Origin: Sphingobacteriia bacterium
GTDB taxonomy: Bacteria > Bacteroidota > Bacteroidia > Bacteroidales > UBA7960
Assembly (NCBI GenBank): GCA_011390575.1
Contig: JAABSE010000008.1
Location: 1-64,000 of the forward strand
Direction: 5' to 3'
DNA: 64,000 bases
Below the pieces are notes generated by a model. It did no database searches, was not told the origin of the DNA, and saw nothing but the letters and a program-made list of their open reading frames with translations. Below, in pieces: positions 9,624 through 18,238 of the stretch; the stretch's first letter is position 1; each line of letters begins with the position of its first letter. The translations under genes and the position numbers were made by a program.

Positions 9624-10721
9624 ATGCGCATACTATTCGTTCACTCAATAGGGAAAAATAAATATGGAGGTGGGGAAAGATGGGTTGTAAATGCTGCTTC
9701 CGGTATGCACCAAAAGGGGCATTTTGTAGTGGTTGCCGGGAGAAAAAACGCTGTTCTCCTGCATGAAGCAGCAAAAAATGGTGTGCAAACTACGGTTTTC
9801 GACATCAGGAGCGACATCAATATTTTTCAGGCTTACCGGTTATCGCGGTTTATCCGCAAAAATCAGATTGACGTTATTATTTGTAAAAGCCGTGAACTTG
9901 CTGTTTGCGGTATGGCGGCAAAATGGAGCGGGAATCCCTTGCTCATCCGTCGTACAGGTTCTCCTCCTCCCCCCGGGAGCAAAAAACTTGCCCGACGCAC
10001 CCAAAAATACGTGGATGGCGTTGTTACCAATACCACTACCATCAGGGATATCTACCATAACCTCGGGTTTACCGAAAATGATTTTGTGAAGGTAATATAC
10101 AACGGACTGCATTTTGACGATGATACACCCCCTTTTGATTTCTCCAAAGCCTTTCCCGGAAAAACCATTGGATTGTGCGTAGGCCGGGCAGTGGGGCATA
10201 AGGGCTATTTTTATCTTATTGATGCTTTGGTTGCCCTTAAAGAGGCTTATCCTGAGCTGCTTTTTTATGTTCTGGGAGACGGGAAGGATAAAGAAAGGCT
10301 GATAAGCTATGCCCGCGAAAAACAGGTAGATTCAATGATTCACTTTGCCGGATATGTGCATCAACCTGTGCCTTATTTCAAAGGATGCGATTTCTTTCTG
10401 CACCCTTCTTTATATGAAGGAATGCCTAATGCAGCTATGGAAGCAATGGCCTACGGGAAACCGGTAATCATGACCCGGGTAAATGGTGCAGACGAATTGA
10501 GCCAGAACGGACAGTTTGCCAGGCTTATCCCTGCAGCAAATGCCGAAGCCATCAGCACTGCTGTTGCAAAGGCCATGGATAACAAATCTGATTTTATAGC
10601 CATGGGGCAAAAAGCCCGGGATATGGTCAGGGAAAAATATGGAATGAACACCATGCTCACAGAACTGGAAGAATATTTGATTGCCCGGTTGGAGCATAAA
10701 GAGAAAAACATAAAGTTGTAA
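9624..10721 (+). CDS. Glycosyltransferase family 4 protein
   Basis: 365 residues with a GT-B fold. The N-terminal acceptor domain starts MRILFVHSIGKNKYGGGERW, with the Gly-Gly-x-Glu loop typical of GT4. The C-terminal donor domain has LCVGRAVGHKGYFYLIDAL, FYVLGDGKDKERL and the E-x7-E motif in LYEGMPNAAMEAMAYGKPVI. It should transfer a sugar from a nucleotide-sugar to a growing glycan on the inner face of the membrane. Donor and acceptor cannot be read from sequence. It is followed after 10 bp by a CDP-glycerol-transferase-like gene, so the two form a unit in an LPS/surface glycan cluster. Confidence 0.92.
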   Translation: MRILFVHSIGKNKYGGGERWVVNAASGMHQKGHFVVVAGRKNAVLLHEAAKNGVQTTVFDIRSDINIFQAYRLSRFIRKNQIDVIICKSRELAVCGMAAKWSGNPLLIRRTGSPPPPGSKKLARRTQKYVDGVVTNTTTIRDIYHNLGFTENDFVKVIYNGLHFDDDTPPFDFSKAFPGKTIGLCVGRAVGHKGYFYLIDALVALKEAYPELLFYVLGDGKDKERLISYAREKQVDSMIHFAGYVHQPVPYFKGCDFFLHPSLYEGMPNAAMEAMAYGKPVIMTRVNGADELSQNGQFARLIPAANAEAISTAVAKAMDNKSDFIAMGQKARDMVREKYGMNTMLTELEEYLIARLEHKEKNIKL

Positions 10722-10731
10722 GGGTTTCGCC

Positions 10732-11784
10732 ATGGTTTTATCAGGATATTTATTAAAAATTCCATACTGGTGTTGCTGGCAGATACAACGTTTGCTTGGC
10801 AAACTTGATGGCATTGTGTTTTATGTGGAGTCGGAGCATGATTATTTCATCATGGAATATATGCTTCCTCATATCAGGGAGCCTTATAAAATTATGGCCC
10901 GCAACAAAAAAGTTGCGGGTAAACTGTTGGAACGGGGTGTGAAAACCACTGTCTTGCCCGGCTTTCCTTCTTTTTTGGTCATGACACGTCATGCTTTTCA
11001 CCGGTTTCCTATTCAGGCCATCAAAAAAATAGGCATGCGGCATGGACCGTATCATTTTAAGAGAATGATTCATTCCAGAAAATACAATGCTTTCGATCTT
11101 TTTCTATTTACCTCCGAAACAGAAACTTCCATCGCTGCACAAAAAGGGATACAATGTGGCGCTGCAGGAGGATATCCGAGATTGGATGCTTTTCGTGATC
11201 CAAAAACAATACAACGATGCCACCAGCTTAGCCAAAAGTCGGGTTTTGATAACAAAAAGAAAAGCCTGCTTTTCACCTCCACCTGGGATAAATCGGGAAT
11301 GAGCGGTATTGACCATTGGGTGGGCAACCTGCATGAGCTGACAGCAGAATACAATGTAATGGTGAGTCTGCATCCCATGATGGCTCAAAGCTATGTTTCA
11401 AGGGTAAAAAACACTCCCGGTATTTTGCTGGTGGACTCTGATGAACTGCCTGCACACATGCTGCTTGCAGATTTCCTTGTAAGTGATACCAGCTCTGTAA
11501 TTGCTGAGTTTTGTGCGCTCAATAAACCCATCATTACATTCAGGGTGCCATCCGTAAAACGTCTCACGCCCGACATACAGCAAATGATAAGTGATATTTC
11601 CCTGCAAATTACCCACGTCGATGAGTTAGCAGGAGCCGTAAATCACTATCTTGAACAACCCGATTTTAAAAGAAGCAACAGGGAGTATTGGAATAAAATC
11701 ATATTTGATAATGTCCATATTTCGCATGGGGCAAAAGCGGCACAAATAATCAATGATTTTATTGCAAAGCATATAAATCAATGA
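10732..11784 (+). CDS. CDP-glycerol glycerophosphotransferase-like protein
   Basis: 350 residues. The C-terminal half resembles the TagB/TagF (CDP-glycerol glycerophosphotransferase) family: LLFTSTWDKSG, VMVSLHPMM with the conserved His-Pro, and ADFLVSDTSSVIAEFCALNKPII, the family's (L/V)SDxSSxxxE signature. The N-terminal half has KIGMRHGPYHFKRM, close to the family's Gly-x-Lys/His-acceptor region. Family members transfer glycerol-phosphate or related units to a lipid-linked or surface polymer. In a Gram-negative this suggests a phosphate-containing decoration of LPS core or another glycan. It is 10 bp after the GT4 gene and its stop is 6 bp from the convergent ligase gene. Exact substrate unknown. 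Confidence 0.78.
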   Translation: MVLSGYLLKIPYWCCWQIQRLLGKLDGIVFYVESEHDYFIMEYMLPHIREPYKIMARNKKVAGKLLERGVKTTVLPGFPSFLVMTRHAFHRFPIQAIKKIGMRHGPYHFKRMIHSRKYNAFDLFLFTSETETSIAAQKGIQCGAAGGYPRLDAFRDPKTIQRCHQLSQKSGFDNKKKSLLFTSTWDKSGMSGIDHWVGNLHELTAEYNVMVSLHPMMAQSYVSRVKNTPGILLVDSDELPAHMLLADFLVSDTSSVIAEFCALNKPIITFRVPSVKRLTPDIQQMISDISLQITHVDELAGAVNHYLEQPDFKRSNREYWNKIIFDNVHISHGAKAAQIINDFIAKHINQ

Positions 11785-11790
11785 GCCGCA

Positions 11791-13383
11791 CTATTCCTTA
11801 TCCATGGCAGGGTTCCTGTTTATCTGCGGATACAATATGCCGAAATACAGCGTGAAGAAGGTAAAAAAGGTCTGGCTTGTTTGTGAATCAATGGGATGGT
11901 TGCCTATCATCGATATCAGCATAATGACCAGAAACACGTTGAAAGGCAGGTATTGGTGGGCCCGCGTGGTTTTGAGATAAAACACATAGAGTGTATAAAA
12001 TGCCACAGAACCTAACAATCCCAGGGTCAGCAGAAACAGCAGGTATTGATTATGAGGTTTCATGCGATAGTTTTCCATCTGGGAATCAATTTTTTCCAAT
12101 CCGTATTCCATAGCAATAAAGAGATCACCCGTACCCCATCCCAACCATGGATTTTCTCTGAATGCCACTACTGAAGCCCTCCAAAGCTCAATGCGTTGTG
12201 TAAGGGTATGGCCACTGGGGTTTCCCGTTTCACGGTACCAGTATATTTCCCACACACTTTGATGAACACGAACCACAAAACCCGGCCATTGTGTATAGTA
12301 ATGATTGGGTACGCCTCTTTCAATAGCTGTAATATCCTCCTGATCGAGCTGCATGATCCCTTCGTGATCCTTGCGCAAACCCAGGGATGAAAGGTAGCGA
12401 AACAGCGTAGCTTTTAGTTCATTTCCTACCAGATCAGATCCGTCAAAATCAAGACTGCTCTTCTGATTCCATGCATTGCGCACTTCTTCTTCTGCAACGA
12501 AATAGTATACAAAATGTCCGTTTTCCCTTTTGTTATTGTTGAAGTAATGCCGGTACGGATTTCCCTTTGCTGTAAGTTCCTGCAGGCTTTCGGAACCGGG
12601 TTTAATTTCCATACTTACCTGCCGGTACATCCAGATGAGTGGGATTATGGAACCAATGGCGAGTATAACAATCATAGAACCTGCAATGATGCGGGTGCGA
12701 AAAGACGGAATCAGGTATATCTTGCGCAGGAGCAAAAATACGACAACTCCTCCCAGGCAAAGAATACCCGTCATGGAACGCAGGATAAACAGAAATACAA
12801 TCATCCAGATGGCAATAATGTAGCTTGCCCATAGGAGTTTTTTGTTTTTGGTAATTCGTTGGGTAAGCCAGGGAAGAGTGAATGCTGCCATTACCAGCAT
12901 CATTCCCAGGTAAATGTGAGAAATAAAGGGAGAAATGTCGCGGAAATCAAGATAATTGCCGGAGATAAAAATATAGAACCCAACGAAGGTTGTAATAAGC
13001 AGAAAAGCAAGGAAGATGGAAAGCAATAAATTAACCCTGAACTGTGAAAGCGGTCGCGAAGAAACCACCAGGAATGTTAGGGTAAGCATGGGTAGTTTAT
13101 CTTTCAAATCAGATCCAATACCATAAGCCAAATCCTCTGACCATAAAAGTCCAATGATATGCAAAAGGTAAAGAGAAGAGAATATCAGTGCGGGTTTGTT
13201 TTTCCAGAAACGCAGGGTTTTTTCTTTGTAGTTGCCTTCCAGGAGCCAGTTGGCGCCCAACAGAAGTTGCGTAAGGCTCATCATAAATCGCGAGGTAGGC
13301 ATAGAAGCCGCTAACATGCACAGCAGCACAAAATAAATCCAATGGTGCACAGATGGCGAAAACAGGCTTTTATTCTTTGGCAT
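11791..13383 (-). CDS. O-antigen ligase-like polytopic membrane protein
   Basis: About 530 residues from MPKNKSLFSPS; an ATG 15 codons further upstream is also open. Around ten membrane helices surround a large hydrophilic loop (about residues 240-420). The loop and flanks carry ENPWLGWGTGDLF and KPHNQYLLFLLTLG, the paired Asn-Pro-x-x-Gly-x-Gly and His-Asn-x-Tyr-Leu signatures of the Wzy_C/O-antigen ligase family. Family members join an undecaprenyl-linked glycan to lipid A-core (WaaL) or polymerise repeat units (Wzy), acting on the periplasmic side. Sequence alone cannot separate ligase from polymerase; the neighbouring LPS genes favour ligase. It is convergent with the gene before it. Confidence 0.85.
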   Translation of the reverse strand: MPKNKSLFSPSVHHWIYFVLLCMLAASMPTSRFMMSLTQLLLGANWLLEGNYKEKTLRFWKNKPALIFSSLYLLHIIGLLWSEDLAYGIGSDLKDKLPMLTLTFLVVSSRPLSQFRVNLLLSIFLAFLLITTFVGFYIFISGNYLDFRDISPFISHIYLGMMLVMAAFTLPWLTQRITKNKKLLWASYIIAIWMIVFLFILRSMTGILCLGGVVVFLLLRKIYLIPSFRTRIIAGSMIVILAIGSIIPLIWMYRQVSMEIKPGSESLQELTAKGNPYRHYFNNNKRENGHFVYYFVAEEEVRNAWNQKSSLDFDGSDLVGNELKATLFRYLSSLGLRKDHEGIMQLDQEDITAIERGVPNHYYTQWPGFVVRVHQSVWEIYWYRETGNPSGHTLTQRIELWRASVVAFRENPWLGWGTGDLFIAMEYGLEKIDSQMENYRMKPHNQYLLFLLTLGLLGSVAFYTLYVFYLKTTRAHQYLPFNVFLVIMLISMIGNHPIDSQTSQTFFTFFTLYFGILYPQINRNPAMDKE

Positions 13384-13744
13384 ATCTCTAATGTAATTTT
13401 TGAAGTAATATAGTTTTCTGCATGGCAATTAAGAGTGTAAATATACTATGTTAAGGGTTTGCTGAATAAATATTTTAACAACAGAATAATCGTTTTCTGT
13501 TACTTTCCTTAAATTTTGTGGCAATGGGCAGTCACATTAATTCGTATATACCGGAAACGATATAGATTAATTAATATTCTTTACTTTTGTGGCATTGAAG
13601 CCATTTTTGTCACTTGGCGGCGATAGTTTATGAAAAATACCATTAGCAGGTAGCTTGTTCTGTTACCTTTTCAAAAATGGGCTGGTTCCGTGGTGGAATA
13701 AGTTATGTGGATTTATGCAAATAAATATTTTAAAATTTTAACAA
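13384..13744. other. 361-bp AT-rich gap with candidate promoter for the methyltransferase gene
   Basis: A divergent intergenic region. TACTTTTG at 13582-13589 is an exact TAnnTTTG -7 motif pointing to the FkbM gene, leaving a leader of about 150 nt. No -33 TTG is obvious. On the minus side no clean -7 was found for the ligase gene. I see no further gene or strong hairpin. Confidence 0.4.
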
Positions 13745-14563
13745 GTGGAGTATAGCAGTAGTAAATGGAAACACATTTTCCGCTCAGTTTTATATAAAAG
13801 TATTCCTCCCGGCTTATATCTGAAGCTGATGCCTGCTTACCTGAGGTTGAGTAAAAAAAGAAGAGGCTGTACCTATCGCTTTAAGGCTGAAAATAAAGGG
13901 AGGGTAGTTCTTTTTGACGATACCACGCGGTTTTGTTTTATGGGATATCGCCGGCTTAACAGATACTTTTATCCTGATGGCCTGGGACGAAGAATCAGGG
14001 CGATGGAGAAAAAATATTGTATTGATCAATGTAGTATAGAGAAAGGAGACATTGTTGTAGAAGTAGGAGCCAATGTAGGAGAGTTTACCCTTATGGCTTC
14101 CCGTAATGCTGCCAGGGTTTATTCTTTTGAGCCCGATCCCAATTGCTTTTTCTGTTTGAAAGAAAATACCCGAAAGATGGAACACGTTGAAGTTATGCAG
14201 AAGGCAGCCTCTGACAGAAATAGTAATCAGGTATTTTATGTGTCGAGCGAAGATGCTGACTCTTCCCTTATCCCGCCGAAAGTCTTTACCGAAAAAATTA
14301 AGATCGAAACCATAAGGCTGGACTCATGGATGACAGCAAAAGAGCTTTCAAAGATAAATTTTTTGAAAATTGAGGCAGAAGGAGCTGAAATGGAAGTACT
14401 GGAAGGCCTCGGGGTTAAAATTAAAAATGTAAAAAAAATATCTGTTGATGGTGGGCCTGAACGTTATGGAGAACCTACGTCGGAAGATGTAGATCAATTC
14501 CTCCGGTTACATGGATTTCAAACACAGGTAACAGGTTATCATGTTTATGGCTGGAAAAAATAA
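13745..14563 (+). CDS. FkbM family methyltransferase
   Basis: 272 residues. The start is GTG (MEYSSSKWKH): a stop codon lies two codons upstream in frame and the next ATG would cut conserved sequence. The SAM-binding motif I is GDIVVEVGANVGEFTL (about 100-115). VYSFEPDPNCFFCLKEN is motif II, and IDGGPERYG-like sequence (VDGGPERYG) lies near the end. FkbM enzymes O-methylate hydroxyls and in envelope clusters usually methylate sugars. It is divergent from the ligase gene and upstream of the lipid A acyltransferase gene, which fits methylation of an LPS sugar. That role is inference. Confidence 0.9.
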   Translation: MEYSSSKWKHIFRSVLYKSIPPGLYLKLMPAYLRLSKKRRGCTYRFKAENKGRVVLFDDTTRFCFMGYRRLNRYFYPDGLGRRIRAMEKKYCIDQCSIEKGDIVVEVGANVGEFTLMASRNAARVYSFEPDPNCFFCLKENTRKMEHVEVMQKAASDRNSNQVFYVSSEDADSSLIPPKVFTEKIKIETIRLDSWMTAKELSKINFLKIEAEGAEMEVLEGLGVKIKNVKKISVDGGPERYGEPTSEDVDQFLRLHGFQTQVTGYHVYGWKK

Positions 14564-14633
14564 AAGAGTGAACCTGGCCACGAGAATATCTACCCGATAT
14601 ACACCCGGATGAATATATAAAGCCAGAAAAAAC

Positions 14634-14713
14634 GGCGCGTAGCGCTGAAATTATAGTAGCAATCCAATGCATCCACAAAAGCCAAAGGCGCGTAGCGCTG
14701 ACATCATTGGATT
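14634..14713. repeat. Pair of GGCGCGTAGCGCTGA repeats, one inside a hairpin
   Basis: The 15-mer GGCGCGTAGCGCTGA occurs at 14634-14648 and again at 14687-14701. The core GCGCGTAGCGC is itself nearly self-complementary. The second copy lies inside a 9-bp inverted repeat, AATCCAATG (14661-14669) with CATTGGATT (14705-14713). This looks like a REP-type intergenic element between the FkbM and acyltransferase genes. Confidence 0.6.
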
Positions 14714-14768
14714 TTCATGATAACGCTTAGTCATTTAAATGTCAGGCAATTACAACAAAACAAAAGAA

Positions 14769-15704
14769 ATGAACCGTAGCATTTTCAGTAAGTATGTATC
14801 AGTTTCGCTTGCAAAGCTTTTATGCTTGTTTTCATATTTGCCCCTGTGGTTTTTGTATGGAGTTTCCTGGTTATTCGCTTTTCTGATTTACCGTGTCTTT
14901 CGCTACCGGGTAAAGGTTGTTCGACAAAATCTGCGCAACGCTTTCCCTGAGAAATCATCTAAGGAGCGCCGCATCATAGAGCGAAAATTTTATCACCATT
15001 TTTCGGATGTGATGATGGAAGTATTGAAGCTTAGAACCATATCACCAGCCAATCTTAAGCAGCGTTGTGTATACAGCGAAGCTACACAAAACCTTTTAAA
15101 CAAATACTACAGCCAGGGGAGAAGTATTCTTATTGTACTTGCCCATACAGCGAACTGGGAATGGGCCGGTGCAGCTTATCCTTTGTATAACAAGCACCAG
15201 GTTATCACTGCCTACAGGCCCCTGCGCGACAAAATTTTTGACAAGGATACCCTGGATATGCGCAAAAGAACCGGAAATATTCTGGCAAGCATGAAAAATC
15301 TTGTCAGGGAAATTTTCAAACACAGAAATGAGGTTATTGCCACTGCCCTCATAGGCGATCAGACTCCACCGCCCGATAATGCTTTCTGGATAAAATTTCT
15401 GCATCAGGAGACGCCTTTTTTTAAAGGCACCGAAGTACTTGCCCGGAAATTCAATACACCTATTTTCTGGGGTTCGGTCAAAAAAGTGAGACGAGGACAT
15501 TACTTTATCCACTTTGAACTGATTACCGATAATCCACGTGAATTTACCGAGGAGGGAAGTCTTACCTGTCTTCATGCCTCTTACCTTGAACGGGATATCA
15601 AAGCACAACCCGAGAGTTGGTTGTGGTCGCATCGCAGATGGAAACATAAGCGACCGGAAGGAGCAAAACTGGTCTGCAGCACACAGAAGGCTGGCTGGGC
15701 TTAA
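14769..15704 (+). CDS. Lipid A biosynthesis acyltransferase, LpxL/HtrB family
   Basis: About 311 residues from MNRSIFSKYV; an ATG 10 codons upstream (14739) is also possible. An N-terminal membrane anchor (LLCLFSYLPLWFLYGVSWLF) is followed by the acyltransferase domain, with the catalytic H-x4-E in VLAHTANWEWAG, then IGDQTPPP and FFKGTEVLARKFNTPIFWG. The enzyme transfers a secondary fatty acyl chain to a lipid A precursor at the inner membrane's cytoplasmic face. The C-terminal SWLWSHRRWKHKRP is the typical family end. Its stop codon overlaps the stop of the convergent anti-sigma gene by 4 bp. It closes the glycan/LPS cluster. Confidence 0.92.
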   Translation: MNRSIFSKYVSVSLAKLLCLFSYLPLWFLYGVSWLFAFLIYRVFRYRVKVVRQNLRNAFPEKSSKERRIIERKFYHHFSDVMMEVLKLRTISPANLKQRCVYSEATQNLLNKYYSQGRSILIVLAHTANWEWAGAAYPLYNKHQVITAYRPLRDKIFDKDTLDMRKRTGNILASMKNLVREIFKHRNEVIATALIGDQTPPPDNAFWIKFLHQETPFFKGTEVLARKFNTPIFWGSVKKVRRGHYFIHFELITDNPREFTEEGSLTCLHASYLERDIKAQPESWLWSHRRWKHKRPEGAKLVCSTQKAGWA

Positions 15705-16816
15705 CGTCTGATTCTGAATCGTTCGCCTATTCCCAGGGAGGTAATACGGCCGGTTTCGTCAGTTTCTTTGTCAACGGTGAGCGATGTGCCTGTAATATGG
15801 CTGATACCGGCAAGCCCCATCCCGGCAATATCCCAGAGTCCGAAATTGCGATCGGTAAATGGATTCTCCATATTCTTAAGATCAACACCGGTACTTCTTT
15901 CAATCCCACTGTAAGCAAGGCTTGCCAGGGAGGTATAGCGTTGTTCTTCCATAGGTTGCGACTGGGGTAGTTCATCCTCATCTTCGTCGGCTATGTCAAT
16001 ATTGCCAGCATAGGTAAACCAGTAAAAATCTTTACGGAGGTCAATGGTTTGGGGTCGCTGATCCGGAACACTTAACTCTGTTCTTTCATGAGAATCAATA
16101 TAGGCAAGCTGAGATACATCCATACGGGCAGGCTGGCGGGTTGTTTCCTGTGGTGTAGGTTCAATGGCTGATACACTGGCAGTTTTGGGTTGAATAGTTG
16201 GTCGTGTTTCGGCCAGTACAGGCAATTCTTCAATGGGTGTTATGCGGGAGATTTCTTCTTTCTGATCCGGGATAGCCGGTACCTGTTCGTCTGCAAGCTG
16301 CTGCATGTTCAGGGAGCCAGGCAGAAGGAAATACAGAGATACCATGAAGGATAACAAGGCAGCTGCAACAGCCAGCCTGCGGATTATCAATCCCCGACTC
16401 CCTGCTATATGTTTTTTGAGTGCGGCTTTGGCAGGGAAAACGATAGAAGCATCGGCTTCCAGGCGGCTTAGGCTATAAAGGGTAAATGCCTTGCGGGCTT
16501 CAGGGCTCTCCGCAACAGCTTTCAGTACTTGTCTTTTTTCTTCATCTCCCAGATCTCCTTCATGGTAAGCGATGAGTGTTTCTTCGCTGATGGAAGGATG
16601 GTCAGTATTGCTGACAGGCTTTTTCAGAAAATTCCTGTCGAAGGGCAAGGAAATGTTTTCTTCTTCAAGCTCCACCATCTCAAAGGCCCAGAACTCCTCT
16701 TTTAAAGAAGGATTTTGTGCAAGAAACTCCATGAGTGCAGCTTTCTGACCTTCAGTCAGATTTCCCTCATGGTAGTCGAGGAAGTAAGCTTCGTAATTTT
16801 CTCTTGTGATTTTCAT
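15701..16816 (-). CDS. Probable anti-sigma factor, single-pass membrane protein with two N-terminal repeats
   Basis: 371 residues. Two copies of a short helical module, each with a Tyr-His-Glu-Gly-(N/D)-Leu core, lie at residues about 8-50 (LDYHEGNLTEGQK) and 80-125 (IAYHEGDLGDEEK). This arrangement is common in Bacteroidota anti-sigma proteins, where the modules bind the sigma factor in the cytoplasm. One membrane helix lies at about 143-166 (RLAVAAALLSFMVSLYFLL), followed by a proline/threonine-rich periplasmic region of about 200 residues with no recognised domain. It is 125 bp downstream of an ECF sigma gene on the same strand, which is the main reason for the call. The signal sensed is unknown. 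Confidence 0.7.
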   Translation of the reverse strand: MKITRENYEAYFLDYHEGNLTEGQKAALMEFLAQNPSLKEEFWAFEMVELEEENISLPFDRNFLKKPVSNTDHPSISEETLIAYHEGDLGDEEKRQVLKAVAESPEARKAFTLYSLSRLEADASIVFPAKAALKKHIAGSRGLIIRRLAVAAALLSFMVSLYFLLPGSLNMQQLADEQVPAIPDQKEEISRITPIEELPVLAETRPTIQPKTASVSAIEPTPQETTRQPARMDVSQLAYIDSHERTELSVPDQRPQTIDLRKDFYWFTYAGNIDIADEDEDELPQSQPMEEQRYTSLASLAYSGIERSTGVDLKNMENPFTDRNFGLWDIAGMGLAGISHITGTSLTVDKETDETGRITSLGIGERFRIRR

Positions 16817-16941
16817 TGCTGTAAGGTTATAAGGTCAAGTGTAAGTGTGTGGTAGTAAGTTTTTTGTAAGTGTTGTATTTCTGTGTTTAAAGGTTTCGAA
16901 TTTGTATGTCTTTGTGTGCCTTTTGTTTTCACGACAGGGTT

Positions 16942-17427
16942 TTAAATTACCATATCCGGTTTGCCAATGTAGTTTTTCAGAAAGTTTCGTGCCCTGTAAA
17001 TGTATACTTTTACCTGAGATTCATTGAGCTGGGTTATTTCTCCTATTTCCTGGTATGAGTACCCTTCATAGTCGCGTAACATGATAACATGTCTTTGTAT
17101 TTCAGGCAACTTTGCAACAGCTTGGTTAAGCACTTCTTTCAGGTCGCTGTAGCTGTTATTTACCTGGTGTTTATTAAAGGCTTCCTCATTGAGTTCTGTT
17201 TGCTTTTTATCTTTTCTGATGGCGTCAATCATGGTGTGGTAGGCGGTGGTAAACAAATAGGATTTAGCCTTTGAAAACTCAATATCACCTGCTTTGGTCC
17301 ACATTTTTTCAAAACTATCCTGTACGATGTCGCGTGCTTTATCCTCATCTTTGATGTTTTTCAGAATAAAGCGATAAACGCCGTCGGCATGTTCATCCAC
17401 ACATTGATTGTATTCCTGTGCCGTCAT
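16942..17427 (-). CDS. ECF-type RNA polymerase sigma factor
   Basis: 161 residues. Region 2 (about 10-75) has FILKNIKDEDKARDIVQDSFEKMW with the family's D-x-V-Q-(D/E)-x-F core. Region 4 (about 105-155) has LPEIQRHVIMLRDYEGYSYQEIGEITQLNESQVKVYIYRARNFL split by the usual turn of a helix-turn-helix. It should direct RNA polymerase to a small regulon, probably an envelope function, under control of the adjacent anti-sigma protein. It lies in a minus-strand series gldE, gldD, sigma, anti-sigma with gaps of about 90-125 bp, so co-transcription with gldD is possible. Confidence 0.93.
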   Translation of the reverse strand: MTAQEYNQCVDEHADGVYRFILKNIKDEDKARDIVQDSFEKMWTKAGDIEFSKAKSYLFTTAYHTMIDAIRKDKKQTELNEEAFNKHQVNNSYSDLKEVLNQAVAKLPEIQRHVIMLRDYEGYSYQEIGEITQLNESQVKVYIYRARNFLKNYIGKPDMVI

Positions 17428-17552
17428 GTAATTTAAGCTGTTGTTTTGTTGCTGTTTACGAATGTGACGAACTGTGGTGCCGGAATGTTACAGGGGGAGG
17501 AATCTTTTTTTTAAAATAATCGGAAGAGAAGAAAAACCTTTAAGAAAAAAGT

Positions 17553-18146
17553 TTACCGGGTCCACTCAAAAGTTTCTACCATATGCATGATATCTTCAGT
17601 GATGAAGTCAATAACGGGGGCCAGCGAGTCGTTGTTAGGTGTAACACCAAAATAGAGTGAGCCTCTCAAAAAGTGGTTCAAGCTGTCAGTAAGATGAAAC
17701 TGAACAGGAGTAGCAGCTTCTTTTCCCTTGATTTCGAAAAGGACTCCATAAACCTGCTGCTCATCGTTAGCGTAGATTTTTTCCTGGAAACCCGTGGATT
17801 TAGGTATATGTCTGTTGACAAAACTGCGGCTATCTTCGATATAATCGTTAAGCGCTTTTTCGTTTTCAACAGGTTTGTAGCTCATATGCACAATGGCTTT
17901 AAACTCAGGAAAGTAAATGTCTGCCCACCACGGTTCTGCATCGGCTCTCCGATCAGGGATTACCTGCGCGTATACAGGATAGCTGAACCGGTAGGGAAAG
18001 ATAGTATCGAAGTCCCGGTAATCTTTTTCGGGAAGATCAATCCGGAAATAGCCACTGGGCAGGGGAGCGTGGTCGCTCTGGCAACTGACTGCCAGCAAAA
18101 GTGCCAGAATTACAGTAACAGGTATGGGTAGGTTTCGTATCATCAA
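17553..18146 (-). CDS. gldD: Gliding motility lipoprotein GldD
   Basis: 197 residues. A lipoprotein signal peptide ends at LLAVSC, so Cys22 should be lipidated. The mature part begins with PLPSGYFRIDLPEKDYRDFD, the typical GldD opening, and continues with PFRF/YPVYA and WWADIYFPEFKA segments. GldD is a cell-envelope lipoprotein needed for gliding and T9SS function in Bacteroidota, with its biochemical role unresolved. It follows gldE by 92 bp on the same strand, the arrangement found in many members of the phylum, which supports both names. Confidence 0.9.
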   Translation of the reverse strand: MMIRNLPIPVTVILALLLAVSCQSDHAPLPSGYFRIDLPEKDYRDFDTIFPYRFSYPVYAQVIPDRRADAEPWWADIYFPEFKAIVHMSYKPVENEKALNDYIEDSRSFVNRHIPKSTGFQEKIYANDEQQVYGVLFEIKGKEAATPVQFHLTDSLNHFLRGSLYFGVTPNNDSLAPVIDFITEDIMHMVETFEWTR

Positions 18147-18238
18147 TTTATTTTTTTTGTAAAAAAGACGCAGAAAAGAGATTAATATTGTTGTGGGTAT
18201 TGAATGACTGCAAGATAAATGCTTTTTTCCTGCAACGA

